The position numbers and the translations under genes were made by a program. Shown here one piece after another: positions 10,061 to 22,900 of a stretch of DNA of 64,000 nucleotides (position 1 is the stretch's first letter; each line of letters begins with the position of its first letter). This DNA comes from Struthidea cinerea (taxonomy: Eukaryota > Chordata > Aves > Passeriformes > Corcoracidae). The notes under the pieces are model-generated. The model searched no databases and had not been told where the DNA came from. It saw nothing but the letters and a program-made list of their open reading frames with translations. The stretch covers positions 67,822-131,821 of the forward strand of contig VZTI01001287.1 in NCBI GenBank assembly GCA_013397865.1. Direction: 5' to 3'.

Positions 10061-13000
10061 CTGATCTGCGAGCCCCCAGGCCAGCTGTTGGGCACGGGGA
10101 CAGCTCCTTCAGCACCCAGGTATTTAAAACCACTGAGATTTCTAATGCAGCCTGAGTTAGAAGCAGTAGCTGGGAATATCCCGTTGCAGCAGGAGGTTCC
10201 AGCCCAAGCCATTCCCCAAGCGTCCCGCCAGGCTGCAGAGCTACAAACTCACATTCAGTTCCTTTCATCTTTATAGGCGTGAACATGGCAAAACCTCTAT
10301 CTAATAATATTTCTAAATTCCTCCTCTTCTAAGACAGTTTCCATTGATGGTCTGAGAGCTGGACCAAGGTGGGGGTACCTGAGAGCTGCTGAGGGACCTG
10401 GGTGTCCAGCTGCACCTGTGTCCCTTGCCTAGCACAGATCAGTCTAAATCAGGTTTCCAAACAAGGGCTGAGAGCACAGGTTAGGTGCTAGATGGGTCAG
10501 AGAGAAGGCTTAGAAATCAAGCCTGATAAAACCAGGCAGCAGAAGTGGTGACAGGGTTCAGGCTCTCATGACTATGCAGAGGAAAACTCCTCGGGGTTTT
10601 GAGCTAAGCCACGATCTGACCCAATTAACTGCTTCTATAAATAGGAAAGGACTTGCTTAAAAATAACCCCAGACCTCTCTACCCAGCCATAAAACTGAAA
10701 ATACTCATGGTAACCTTGTTACTCGACTGATAAAACAAACCAGCCCTTCTTTTTTTGTGAAGATTTTGCATTAAAAAGGCACAATATGAACAACTGTGGT
10801 AACCTGTACACTTCTTCCCTGGACAGAGCAGCACAAAGGAGTCATAAAACTGCCCAGGACACATGTCCTGATCTTTCCCTACAGGTACAGCAACACCAAG
10901 CCCTGAGAAGCCACACCAGCTGCCTTTCTGCTCTCCTCAGCAGAAAGGAAAAGTTGGACAGAAATTTTTGTTGAGATATTTTGTGGTCATTTATGTTACA
11001 GCAGTACGAGAGGCCCAGGCACACAGTGACACAGAGGGTTGACCCTGGCAGCTGCAGTCCTGCTGCAAACATTCCTAAGGCTGCACTCAGATGGTCAAAT
11101 GAGGTGTGTGTAAATTCCTGTCTCTCCATACCTGCTTATCCCAAACCTCCTCCCCATCTTATTCCTTATTTTCCCAAGTCCTTTTCTCAGATTTCTCTGC
11201 TGCAGCCACTTAACCAAGCAGCAAATGCCTTCACACCACTTGAACACAAACCTTTTCCACCTGAAATTCCCCAGCTGGTCAGCCTCAAAAAGAAGCCAGA
11301 GAGACTGGCACAGAGTGGCAGAGAAGAGCAAAATAGCATTAAAACACCAAGATATACCGATGGCCAAAAAGAAAGGAAGCAGAAACAAAAGGGATGCAAG
11401 GGAAAAAACAAGGGGTAGCAATCCAGTTCAGTTAAAACCTCTTTGCAGCTTCTCTATCTGCTCCACCAGGTCCTCACATCCCCTCATCCTTAACTCAGCC
11501 TGAGGTGGTGGGGAACTAATTCCGGTTTCTGCAAAATGGGTTGGTTTGGGGTTTTATAAGCTCAGATCGGGCAGGAAAAGGTTGGAAAAAGGGGGAAATT
11601 TGCAAATAACAGTGTTTCTGCTTCCCTCCAGACTGGCTTATATGCTGAAGGCCCAAGATGGGGCTCAAGACTTCCTTGAGCTACAGAATAATTATTTTAG
11701 CTACACAGCAGGAACACAAAGATCACGGGGAAGGAAGCGTGTGATGCTCAGCACTGCCACAGCTGCTTGGATTCCCAACTTTCCTTTGTCAGAGAGACAA
11801 CTCCAGCTTATGGAAAATGGGTTTTTCTGCAACTTCCCACCACATTCTATCTGAGCCTTGGCAGCCCCTTCCAACGAGCAGCTCCAGTGCCCGACCACTG
11901 CCAAAACCATCCCATGCAACTGGAAATGCCTCCTTGCAAAGGCCAGGGCTCCTTGCTGCCCACAAGGAGGGAGCAGGAGTGGCTGCACTGAACAAGAAGG
12001 CTTTGTTCTCCTCTGTGGCATATGCAGCAGCTTGGGAAGAAGTTGGTTTTGGCCCAAGCACGGGAGAGGGAGGCTGTGAAAACAAATCAGGCAGATGACC
12101 CCAAAGGGAGGTAAAGTACTTACGTTCAGCCAAGCTCAACTCTCTAAGCATGAGCAGCTTTAATTCCAGTTCACAGGACAGAAAACACACGTGTTGACAG
12201 GCATCAGAATTTCAGTCAAGATTCAATCACAGGTGTGTTCGGGTATTTTTGTTAAACCACAAAGAGGTGATGCACAAGTACTTGGACAAGGAGCAAAGGG
12301 TAAATCTGCTGGAACAAGCACTCCCCCACTTGAAAACCCAGTGCTGTCAATTCCTGGCTTTTCACATCCACAGGATGCAGTCATAGCACAGTTGATTTAA
12401 CACCCGCCTCCCACCTTGACCATCAGAGCAGCCACTGATGCTGTCATGTCCTTGACAAAGTCAGCCACATGTGATAGTTTGGACTCCAATTTGCAAGGAA
12501 CTCAAACCGGATCCCCACCAAAAGATCCCTTGTCATCCTTCAAGGAAGGCATTTTGTTATAGTCTTTCAAATTAGGATTTTTTTTTTGCTTTAAGCACAC
12601 AGGTGCAATAAGAGGTACACAGAGAGGAGCAAGGAATACAGGTAGAGCTGGAGCAGAAGGATTCCCTCATGGCAATGTACAGGTCCATCACCAGCACAGA
12701 GCTATAAGCCACTGCAGCCCCTTCCCAGGGAAGGGTGAAGAGGATTTTACATCTATCAAATGCAGGAAGATTTGCAACACACACCCCTTGTGGCTGGGGA
12801 CATGCTGAAATGCAACACTCGATACCCATTTGTAACTCACATCACCTGTGCACACATGGGTGGGTGCTTCAGTCCCTGCTCACAGGGCTGCTTTAAAGAA
12901 AATACAACGACCATGGAGGCAGAGAAAGCCACAGACTGTGGCAAGAAAAGCACTGTTTGTGTAGCTCAAAAGGACATTAGGCATTAGAGGCATTAGCCCC

Positions 13001-13105
13001 TTAGGGACTCTAGGGGTGGGTTCTTTATCTTGCAGCACCTCAGGAGATGTGGGACAAGGCTGATGCCAAATGGCTCAAAACCTTTGACCAGGATATACCC
13101 ACGTT
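10061..13105. other. Intergenic sequence, no gene seen
   Basis: I recognise no gene, RNA or clear repeat family. Several overlapping open frames of 90-145 codons on both strands have no domain, codon or splice support. Confidence 0.55.
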
Positions 13106-13335
13106 TCACAGAATCACAGAATATCCTGAGTTGGAACGGACCCACCAGGATCATCCAGTCCAGCTCCTGGCCCTGCAGAGCACCATCCCCAAGAGTCACA
13201 CCCTGTGCCTGAGAGCATTGTCCAAACACTTCCTGAGCTCTGTCAGCCTTGGGGCTGTGACCACTACCCTGGGGAGCCTGTTCCAGGGCCCAACCTCCCT
13301 CTGGGGGAAGAACCTTTCCCTAAGCTGGTAAAATC
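13106..13335 (-). mobile_element. CR1 LINE 3' end, 5'-truncated
   Basis: It starts with cacagaatcacagaatatcc and continues gagttggaacggacccaccaggatcatccagt, typical of avian CR1 tails read on the opposite strand. It ends after cctctgggggaagaaccttt. Confidence 0.9.
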
Positions 13336-14339
13336 AAGCATTGTATAAAACCTTGCTGCGGGGAGGCCGGAGGAAGGAAGGCACAGCATCATAGCTGAGT
13401 GGGTCTTAACCGAGGTGCTCTTACTTCATCCTTCCCTTGGCACAGGCAAAAGGATCACACTCGTGCTACACAGCCGCCTCCCCTGGTGCCCTCCCATTTC
13501 CTGCTGGAGTTCCAACTGCAGCACAAGAGCTGGAGCTATCCACACACATCCATGCACTGGAGGGCCTGAACTCTCTTCAGTTCCTTATCAGCATCTCAAC
13601 AGTCCCTACGAGCTCAGTACCCAGTTTCGATGCCAACCGGTCACAGACTGCAGCCACAGCCACCCTTTGTGGCACTTCCCCACTCCACAGTCAAGCAGCT
13701 CTTTGTCTCCTTGTGCAACTTCCTGCACAGGAACCATGAAAAAACTCAGCACCAGAATAGATAAGGCTAGCATCCCTGGCTGTGACAGCTCCTACAAAGA
13801 GAGTTACAAAGAGGAATTTGGTGTTGAACACAATGGCTTTATCACAGCTCCCAAATTCTTTGATGACTTTTCAACCAAACACTATTAAGACCTATTTACA
13901 AAGGATGATGCAGATTCTTTGCAAAGCATAAATCTGTGAAACAGCAACAGAGCACAGACAGCTTTGTTCTTATCTCACTTCCAGCAAGGCCAAGGCACAG
14001 ACAAGAAGCTGCAGTCTGTTTACACCATTGAAGGAGACACACCCCTGATTTTAAGGCCAATGCTATAACCCAGTCCAAAATACTCTCATCCACATTAACT
14101 TCAAAATCCGGGAAGCCCACAATATGGTCAGTGTTGAGAGGGATTCTCCCTTCCAAGCACCAGACAGATAATTCCACTGACAGGTATTAAAAAGGCATAA
14201 ATGAACAGAGAAACAGTTACCAGCTACCACCTCCCCTGTTTTTGGGTACCCTGGGATTGCATCAAGACTTTCAGCTGGATCAGCAAGACGTGAAAAATCC
14301 TTAACAAAGGAGGCAGAACAAACAGAACTGAGCAACAAA
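13336..14339. other. Intergenic sequence, no gene seen
   Basis: No feature was recognised. A 157-codon open frame at 13415-13888 lacks any recognisable domain. Confidence 0.5.
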
Positions 14340-16698
14340 TACATAAATAGAAAGTGGTTTCATCACTTTATTGCTTTTTGCTGCCATTTCACGGAGTGTC
14401 GAGTCTGCACAGACTACCATGGAGAACAAGGTTTTATCACAAGCCATAAAACAGGTAGGAAATCTAATCCTACATCCACACAATTTGCAAATTTGACAGT
14501 AAATACAGCATCTCCAAAAAGCTATTGGCAGTTACATTAATCAACTGATTATTTTTAAGTTGCTGAATAAAACAAACTGGTGAGGGACCAGGTGCTCAGA
14601 AACACAGACTTCTGGGGTACTCAGGACATCCTCCCAACACACACGTTCTGAAATCTTCCAAAATTTCATTAACACTAAATGAAATTAAAGTATTCTGCTT
14701 CCAGTTTAAATACCAGGAGAAAATAGTTACCACATTTTAATATATTAACTAAAAGACTATTTGTATAAAACTCTTCACACTTGAAATACTTTTAAATTAA
14801 ATAATATAATATACTTACAAAAAAAACCCCCAGATTATAAATTTATTGCTAGCATAAAAATTAATTCTTTTTATAGAGGAGGAGGCTAGATTAATTTTAT
14901 TGCTATGAACACAAACAGTGCCAGAGACAAGAATTGCTGATTTTCAAATTTATTCACCCCCCACAACTGACTTTCAAGGACATGTAGGTATGTGGAATTT
15001 AAGAAGGACGAGGTCCACAACTTTCTTCAATTATGTTTTATGATCTGGTGTCCTTCCATTGCCTCTTAGTACAACAGTGAGCATCACTCTGCTGCTTCTG
15101 CATTCTAACATTATAATTCATTAGATCTTCTCCTCCCAGAATAAAAACCCAAAACACAACCACCCTAATCTTGCATTTCCACTTGAGTATTTTGAAAATT
15201 TGGAACTACAACGTCATTCATATCTTTGTCCATGACAAAGAAAAGTGGGAACATTCACCATGTGAAGAGTTCATGACTATGAACAACATTTCTAGGCCAA
15301 CCTTTGATCGATTTGCTGACAAGCTCTCAGTCCCAAAGGAAGCCTTTTTCACATACTGTAGATTGAGTAACACCACTCCTCAGTGCACTCATACCTGATA
15401 CTCTACTAATAACAAAATAAAAATTAACATTAAAGCTTGCTTACAGACCTGCATAGTCCAGTGACTTTGCAGTGCACTGATTTCCACCCCCAAGAACATA
15501 CAGCTATAGCTTTCTTTTCTCTTTTTGTTTTTTAATTATGCTGTTTTCAGCAGTTATCTAGCTTGCTACTAGATTATACTACTTTCTTAAAGAGATTTTC
15601 TTAACTTATACATTCACCCAATTACTGACTTGGGAGAAAACTAACAACTCTACCTCTCCAATCAAATAGTCAATACTGGACTTCACAAGGGTTATCAGCA
15701 ATGCAAACTATTAAGGTGACGTTAATTACTTAAGAATCATAAGGTTAACCACTGGAAATTGTAATCTAATCATAGATTCTAGCATTGCTAAATGATTCAT
15801 ACAAACTAGTGTTTCATAGAACCAGAAATTCTTGAGTCACTCAAAAAATAAATTTTTAAAAAAGGGCAGAATTTGTATTAATGCCACTTCTTTAATTGGG
15901 GTAGCTGAACTCTGCTGCAAATCATTTAGTTAGAAACATTTAGATGGGTCTTCAGGAACAGAAATGACAAATGACCTGCTTTGGGTTAAAGCCTCCTCCT
16001 GGCTAAATCCTCTTCTAGAGTGCCCTGGGCCCAAATATGCTTCACAAAGCAGAATTCTAACCCAAAACATTAATACATCAATGGTTTTAATATCAATCAT
16101 GAACATCAAAGTACTTAGTACTCAGTTGTTGCCACAATTCCTTTTCCTTCAACTCCACTCCTATGTTTGTCCTTCACTCCCAAAAAAATGTATTAGCAAA
16201 AGAATATAAATATTTGAGGGGTAAATGCAATGCTCAAGTTCAAGACACGAAAGACTCAAGAAGCCTATGCCTTTCTTTTCATGGCATGCATGAAAAGGAG
16301 TCAAGACACCAAGAACTGGATCAACAAAGACGGCAGATCAGTGGAAAATAACTCTTGTATACTGTTAGACAATTCAGGCCAGCCATGCGCGTTCCATATA
16401 CATCTGAAAACAAAACAATCTGCTTTTATTCAGACAACTTAAAACATTAAATACTTTAAATGGATGTCTTTCAACTCCAAGTCATATTTACACAGCTATT
16501 CACAGAAATGTGCAAAGTAAAATCTGACAGGAAAATTAATTTAAAAGTCTCTGACAACTTGAACGCGACATTAAAAAAGGCAGCAGGGATTCCACATCCA
16601 TTCCATGTACCCTTTAAAGAACTAAAGGTAGGGAAAGGGTTGATCCAACTGAACTTCTGGAAACGTAACAAATCCCATCCATGCTGCAATGTCGGTCA
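14340..16698 (-). other. ST3GAL5: Probable ST3GAL5 3' UTR and polyadenylation region
   Basis: The sequence directly downstream of the stop codon is AT-rich and lacks recognisable repeats. Minus-strand AATAAA signals occur at 16430-16425, 14954-14949, 14901-14896, 14847-14842 and 14372-14367. The first would give a 3' UTR of about 280 bases and the last one of about 2.3 kb. The AT-rich character ends near 14.35 kb, which makes the distal site plausible for a long form. The true cleavage site cannot be decided from sequence alone. Confidence 0.4.
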
Positions 16699-16962
16699 CT
16701 AGCTGTCTTTTCTGCAGAATTCACAGTGTATCCCTCCAGTGAGGTCTTTGACAACTTTTGCTTTGATCAGTTTTTGCAGGAATTGTGTCTCACTTGTCAC
16801 ATTGTGCATAGTTTGTTCTTTCATGGCAGCCATGCAGAGGTTGTTGTAATAGTGCAAAGGTGTGCTGGGCTGTTCCAGGTCATATCCAAATCCTGCTAAG
16901 CTCACTTCATCACACAAATGTGTGGCCAGAACAACTGCTGTGACCCCAATTGTAGGTACATT
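16699..16962 (-). CDS. ST3GAL5: ST3GAL5 last coding exon (sialylmotifs S, III and VS, stop)
   Basis: The acceptor CCCTTTTTAG ends at 16963. The exon encodes residues 306-392 and the TAG stop at 16701-16699. It holds motif S (NVPTIGVTAVVLATHLCDEV...AGFGY), motif III (HYYN) and motif VS (H-N-V-T-S-E, with H358 as the probable catalytic base and E363). The C-terminus ends GGIHCEFCRKDS; human ends near GGIDREF, so this protein has about five extra residues. The 3' UTR starts directly after the stop. Confidence 0.96.
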   Translation of the reverse strand, partial: NVPTIGVTAVVLATHLCDEVSLAGFGYDLEQPSTPLHYYNNLCMAAMKEQTMHNVTSETQFLQKLIKAKVVKDLTGGIHCEFCRKDS

Positions 16963-19900
16963 CTAAAAAGGGAGAAAAGTGAAATTTGCTCAGTTCAAAC
17001 ATATTGTCCTTTCCCAGGTTTGTAAGCACTTTACAGAATTTAATGGCTTTGTCTATTCCTTCTCCTCATTTAAAAATGAAATAAATCACAACCACAACTA
17101 AAAATCAATTCAATGATCAAATAAAACTAAAACCTCCAAGGCAAAATACCAGTACACCTTAAGTATTTGCCTTTAATGAGGCTTTTGGCTGTCAACACTA
17201 ATTTTTTTTTCCTGTGAAGGCAAGATGCCCTATCACTGTGTAGTTAAACTGCAAGTGAACCTTCACTTCAAACAGTCAAACAACTCCTGACACGGAGTTA
17301 AACTTGACATTTCTTGATGTACCCTTATTTCAGTCTTGGGCAACATCAGGTTCTCTAACAGCATTCTTCAGAATATGATTTTTCACTGAACAACCTGTGA
17401 AGGAGTCAAATATAGTACAGTACAATTAAGATACTTAGCTTGGTATATTATTTTGATAAATAAATGTGAGAATATCCTTCAAATATTTGTGCAATAATCT
17501 TAAGTGCTTTCACACAAAACATAAGAAGATGGGGGGTTAGTCAGTAATTTTTGTAGTTCAAGAGAAATAGTGGCATCCAATTTCTCAAACATGCAATTAA
17601 AGTAACAAAAATGCAGTGTATAATTAAACCAGGCAATCCATCACTCTGTACCACTGCTGGAGCAAAGGACATGGAGGGAGGCAATGCCCATCAGCTGCTA
17701 CTGAGCATACTCTGGCAGACACAGCAATTCCAACAGCTGCAAGGCTGCTTTACACTGGCCTGGTTTCCAGACTGTCTCTGCTTTCCCTGCAGCTGGAGAC
17801 ATCTGTCTACAGCTGATGGCTGGTTTGGCTTAACAGGGCCGTTCTTAACAGGCTGAACATACATCAAATGCACGTTTTTAAACACTGGAATGAGTTTATG
17901 TCTCGCTGCATCTGAATGCCATTTCATGTCAGCATACACAGGCAAAATACCTCATCTAAAAAGGTGAGCTGAAATCTTATTTTGATTTTGCACAAGAAAA
18001 TACAAGAGTCTTTTGAGAGCACATTAATTCCCCTATTATCTGAGACCAGCTCTAAAACTGCACAGAGAAAGTAAAGAGGCCAAAACTTTTTTCAGTTTCT
18101 TATTTTGTTTACCTTGTATTTTACTGTCTCCTTTTGGTGAAAGGAAACTGCTTACCTTATCCCAACCCCAGAATTTAGATCGAGGCTCAGGGAACTGTAA
18201 AATGTCCAAAGCTGTCTCTTTGATAATGACTGGATTCAGAATCCGAAACTGCTTTGATGCGAAAGGAATTTTCTCAGCAACCTCCTTCCAAAAGAAGAGT
18301 CGCACCCACAGAGGCTAAGAGAAATAAAAAATACAGTTCAAAGGGAAACTCTGAGACAGACAGAGCACACAAGTTACAGAATTCATCAGTGACCCTGGAA
18401 AATTCAGCAAATAGTTTACAGCTAAGGTGGTTCAGAAATATCAGTTTACAGATCAAATGACTCACCCAAAAGAGGAAAAACCTTTGAAGTATCTGGAACT
18501 GCAGAGAGGACAGCAGAGGGAATAGCTGTTTATTCTGAATATTTGACTGCACTTTGTGTTAATCAATCAACATATTCACCAGCACCCATGGGTTCTTCAG
18601 GCTGCCCCAGTACAGCTGAGCAGGCAACAGTATTTAAAGAAATGGGGAAGGGAACCACAGTTTCCCACAAACTTTAACCAGGCATTCTGAAGCAAGCACT
18701 GGATTTAAAACAATTGTGCTCAAGCTTTGAAGTGAAGAGCTGTTGTTCGACAGCATCCACCTAGTGATAAATGTAACCCTTCAGAAGAGGATTTACACAG
18801 GACTCAGAAACTCAGATTCTGATCTCATGCCACTGCATTTAGTTAGACGCCTGCTAATGGAAGAAAAAATATCGTATCACACTAATTCTACAAGTCTTTC
18901 CATGAAATGGGCAACATTAAGCAAATGATAAAACTGATCCAGCTGCAACAGACCTGTATTTTTAAACAGGCTTTAAGGAACAGCAGCTTGAACTGATCAA
19001 ATACAAGTTGCGGCGCTCCCATTTCCCCAGCCATGCTCTGGATCAGTTTGCCTCAGTACCAATGCTTGCACAGAGAGCTGAGCCAACTGACAGCTGAGTA
19101 TTTGAGAGAAGTAGGTTTGCAGTTCACAGAATCACAGAGCTGTTGAGGATGGAAGGGACCTCTGGAGATCACATGGTCCAACTCCCCTGGCTCAAGCAGA
19201 CACCTCGAGCCAGATGCTCAGGACCACGTCTAGATTATTGTGAGAAAGATGCTCATGGATATTCAGCTTGACAAGCTCCCTCCTGTCCTATCACTGGGCA
19301 CCACCAAAAAGAGCCTGGCTCCATCCTCTTTGCACCCTCCCCTCACATATTTATGTACATTAATAAGATCCCCCACAAGCCTTCTCTTCTCTAGGCTAAA
19401 CACTCCCAGCTCTATCAGTCTTTCCTCGTGGTAGAGATGCTCCAGTCCCTTAAGCATCTTCCTGGCTCTTCAGTGTAGCAGTAGACAGTCATGGTCAAGA
19501 TTAAACAGACCTTCTCATATTGTAAAAATAACAGAATTAAGAAGGGAATTTGAAGTACCTAAACTAGCATAGAACAAACTGTTAAAAAAATTGACAGGCC
19601 TTCTTCTAAATCTCTCTCAGTAATTTTTATTTGCTGAAATTACCTGCCTGCAGATTGAAAGAAGTGGAAGCCACCAATTCAAATTAATTTGAAAACATGA
19701 AAACTTCCCCCAGTTCCTTAGGAATCTTAGCACTTCTTTAAATGTTTAGTGAAAAATAAGCAACCTCATGCTTTAGGAACCCCAGAAAAAATGTTCAGTT
19801 ACATGTTGAATGCATGTATGCCCATTGTAGCAGCACAGACTTTAGCTGCTAAAAAACCAGACTGGCATTCAGAAATCACATTTCTATTTTGGGCTCTGCA

Positions 19901-22900
19901 GACTTGTTCAAGTCACTTAAACCTAATGTGAAATTAATTCCACTTTAGTGAACACTCAGTATGTCACGTAGCCTGGTGCAAACCACCAATATCTCCACAA
20001 AAAAGAAGTGTTACTGTCAGCATGGGGCTTCAACACAAATGCTGGTCCAACTGTAACTAGGAGACAAAGCTAAAAAAACCCCACAAGGTTATATAAAAGA
20101 TCCTCAGCATGATAAACCAGGAAGCGACAGATCAATCAGCTTCTTTAAGCATTAGAAAACAAAACAAACATGCAGGTACATAAAATTGTCGCGTTACATA
20201 CCAAGGTTTCGTTTTTTACCATGGCTTGAAGCCAGTTGAAATCAACACTTTTAAACAAAACAGCCACAAACAAGCTTGCAGGAGGATACTCGTGTTCAGA
20301 AAGGGGGGCTCCTTCGGGGTAAGTCATCCGTATTGTTGTTTTGTTACCCACATGATCCGTGTAGCCTTGAACTGGTGCATCATTTAACCTAGGGGAAAAG
20401 AAGCCCACAATGGAGAGGTATTAAATAAACAGGTTACAATCTCCTTAAAATATCAGACACTAAGCAAAACCTTGTTACTTGGCCCACAGATTTTTAAGAG
20501 AACAGACTACGGTGTTTTCTCACAACCCCCTTGTTCCTTGCCTCACATACTCTTCCAGCCCTTATCTTTGGGAGGAAGCCAATTCTATTTCTAGATTAAA
20601 TGGCACAAGTGCAGAACTTCAGAAAGAAAAGCTTGAAGAGTAAAGTGACTTAAGACAGTACAGCAGAAATTCATATCTATTGCCTTGTGTCAACGCAGAG
20701 AGGCATAAAAGTGGAAGGGGAAGAAAACACACAGAAAGTCGCCTGTGTTATCCTTATCATATATAGACATATATTAACGTATACACACACACTCACAAAA
20801 AATCATTCAAATTATCCCTACAATGCAATGTAATGCATCCTGTGGGTTTCTATCACTCCAGCTCACCAAAATCTTCAGATACTGACACACTGCTGACAAG
20901 AATGACATCATCTTGATGCCATGAGTTCTGCAGAACAGCTCAAGCCCTGCAAACTTTTCTATATCGATCGAAAAATCACCTTCATCCTGCCAGCCCTAAT
21001 TCCAGAGGACAGCTAATGCAAGTTCTCTGCCCCTCCACTTGCTAACAGGTTTGTTTACCTTTGAATAAGGGCTGTTGACTCAATGAAGTATTCCCTTTGT
21101 AGGAGGAGCAAGCCTTAGTTTACAAAAAAAGTTGGGAAAATGCTTGTATTAAATTTATTTGTAACTTTACATGATTCAAAACGAAGGAGAGTTCAAACTG
21201 TAATGTTCAGAAGGCACAAACAGAGCATGTACTTCAGATGTCAGAAATCATGGGCAATCAGAGAAAGCAGTCACTGACCTCGTAAAGATAAGGGAAGATA
21301 AGTGTGCTATAAAGTGTGTAAGCGAACTGTGTACAGAAACACCAATTAATTTTTATTGTGTTTGAAATAGCTGTTATAAAAAAATCTTTCAAATAAGCAT
21401 ACAAACTAGCCATGGGGAAAAAAGCAGAGGTGAGTCCTTAAATCCTGAAGTTTAAGATTTGAAAGCTTTAAAATGTGAAAGGATAAACCCAGTACTGTCT
21501 ACTTGTCCATGACGTCACTAGTTGATATCTAGTTTCTGCCCATGTGATTTTTGTACCTGAAGTCCACAAATAATTACACTGAATTCCCTTCTTGTAAACA
21601 TGACAATTTATTTTGCTCCTAAGACTTCAAATTCCACCAAGTCACAAGTAAATTTCTCAAAAGCACTTTTACAAGCAGTCTTGTAAGTTGCATAAATGTT
21701 GGAGATATTTTCCCCTTAAAAAACAATGCTGGCTCATAAAGTAATGATGAAGTAGTTGGACTCCTTAAATGGGAAATACATACCTTATAACAATATCGAA
21801 CTGATTCAATAAGTGACCCAGCTCTGATCCATGAAGAATTCCACCACTGCCAACAACAACACAGCGCTTACAATATTTTGACTTCAAATCTTCTGGTAAA
21901 TCATGCTCAGGTAAGAGTTCAAGGAGATCTTTAAGTTTATCAAAGAACTTGTGAAATCCAAAGGGAGGTTCATATTTAAATAAAGCTTCATCTTCATTTA
22001 TATTTTTCCTTACAAAGGGAGATATGTCCACGCTGTATTTCTCTGCAAACAACTTCCCCATTTCGTTCTTCGCATAAGAAGGTCGGCACTGCTCCTGCAA
22101 CGCAGCGCTGGCAAATTGCTGTGCCCTCTGAAACAAAACACACGGGATTTCAGCCAGGAAAGCCAGCTGCAGGAATGCACAAAGCCCTGGAATGCGGTCC
22201 ACCAGCTGACCACCAGCAGTTTAGCAAACACGGGGGTTATAAAGAAAGCTTCAGTGTGGAAGTACAACACATTTTAAAGCATTTCCTCAAATGCAGATAC
22301 AAACCAGCGCAAAGTGAAAACCCGCAGAGGAATTCCGCTCCACTCAATCCCTTAAATCTAGATATGAGGTTTTCTAAAGTATATATTAGGCTAAAAAAAG
22401 TGCTAAGTGAAAATGAGCCGTCTGTACTATCATTTGCAACACCAAATCAAAAAATCTAGACATACTTCTACCTGTCCAATTTAGCAGCAAGTGGAATTCT
22501 ACTCCACTGCTCAACTGCATGATCTGAGTTCTGCCTGTGGCAGGTATTCTACCAGAGACACATCCATAGGGTAAAAGTTCTGTGCAGCAGCAGCTGGACT
22601 CACTTATCAGAATGAAGCAACACTCCTTCCATAAATATTGCTAAAGTGCTAAAGACTAAAACATGACTTTAAAAGGAATGACAAGTGGGGGTGTTTGGGG
22701 TCTTCTCTCAAAGACTAGTCACCAAAATAAGAGACTACAATTCCATATTGCATAAAAAGACTGAAGTGACAGACAAAACTACACATTGATCCATCTCATA
22801 GTAAAACCAAAACACTATTAATGTACATTTTTAGAAATTTGTAGTGGCAAGCTGGTATCTGATGTAAAAAGAGAAACAGCAAAGGTATTACATTATTGGG

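Noticed and set aside
13415..13888. 157-codon open frame
   Set aside because: No recognisable domain and no coding pattern. The length is within chance for a 64-kb window.
1..14339. ATOH8, expected on this side from mammalian gene order
   Set aside because: No bHLH motif (basic region with the NARERTRV-like signature) appears in any frame.
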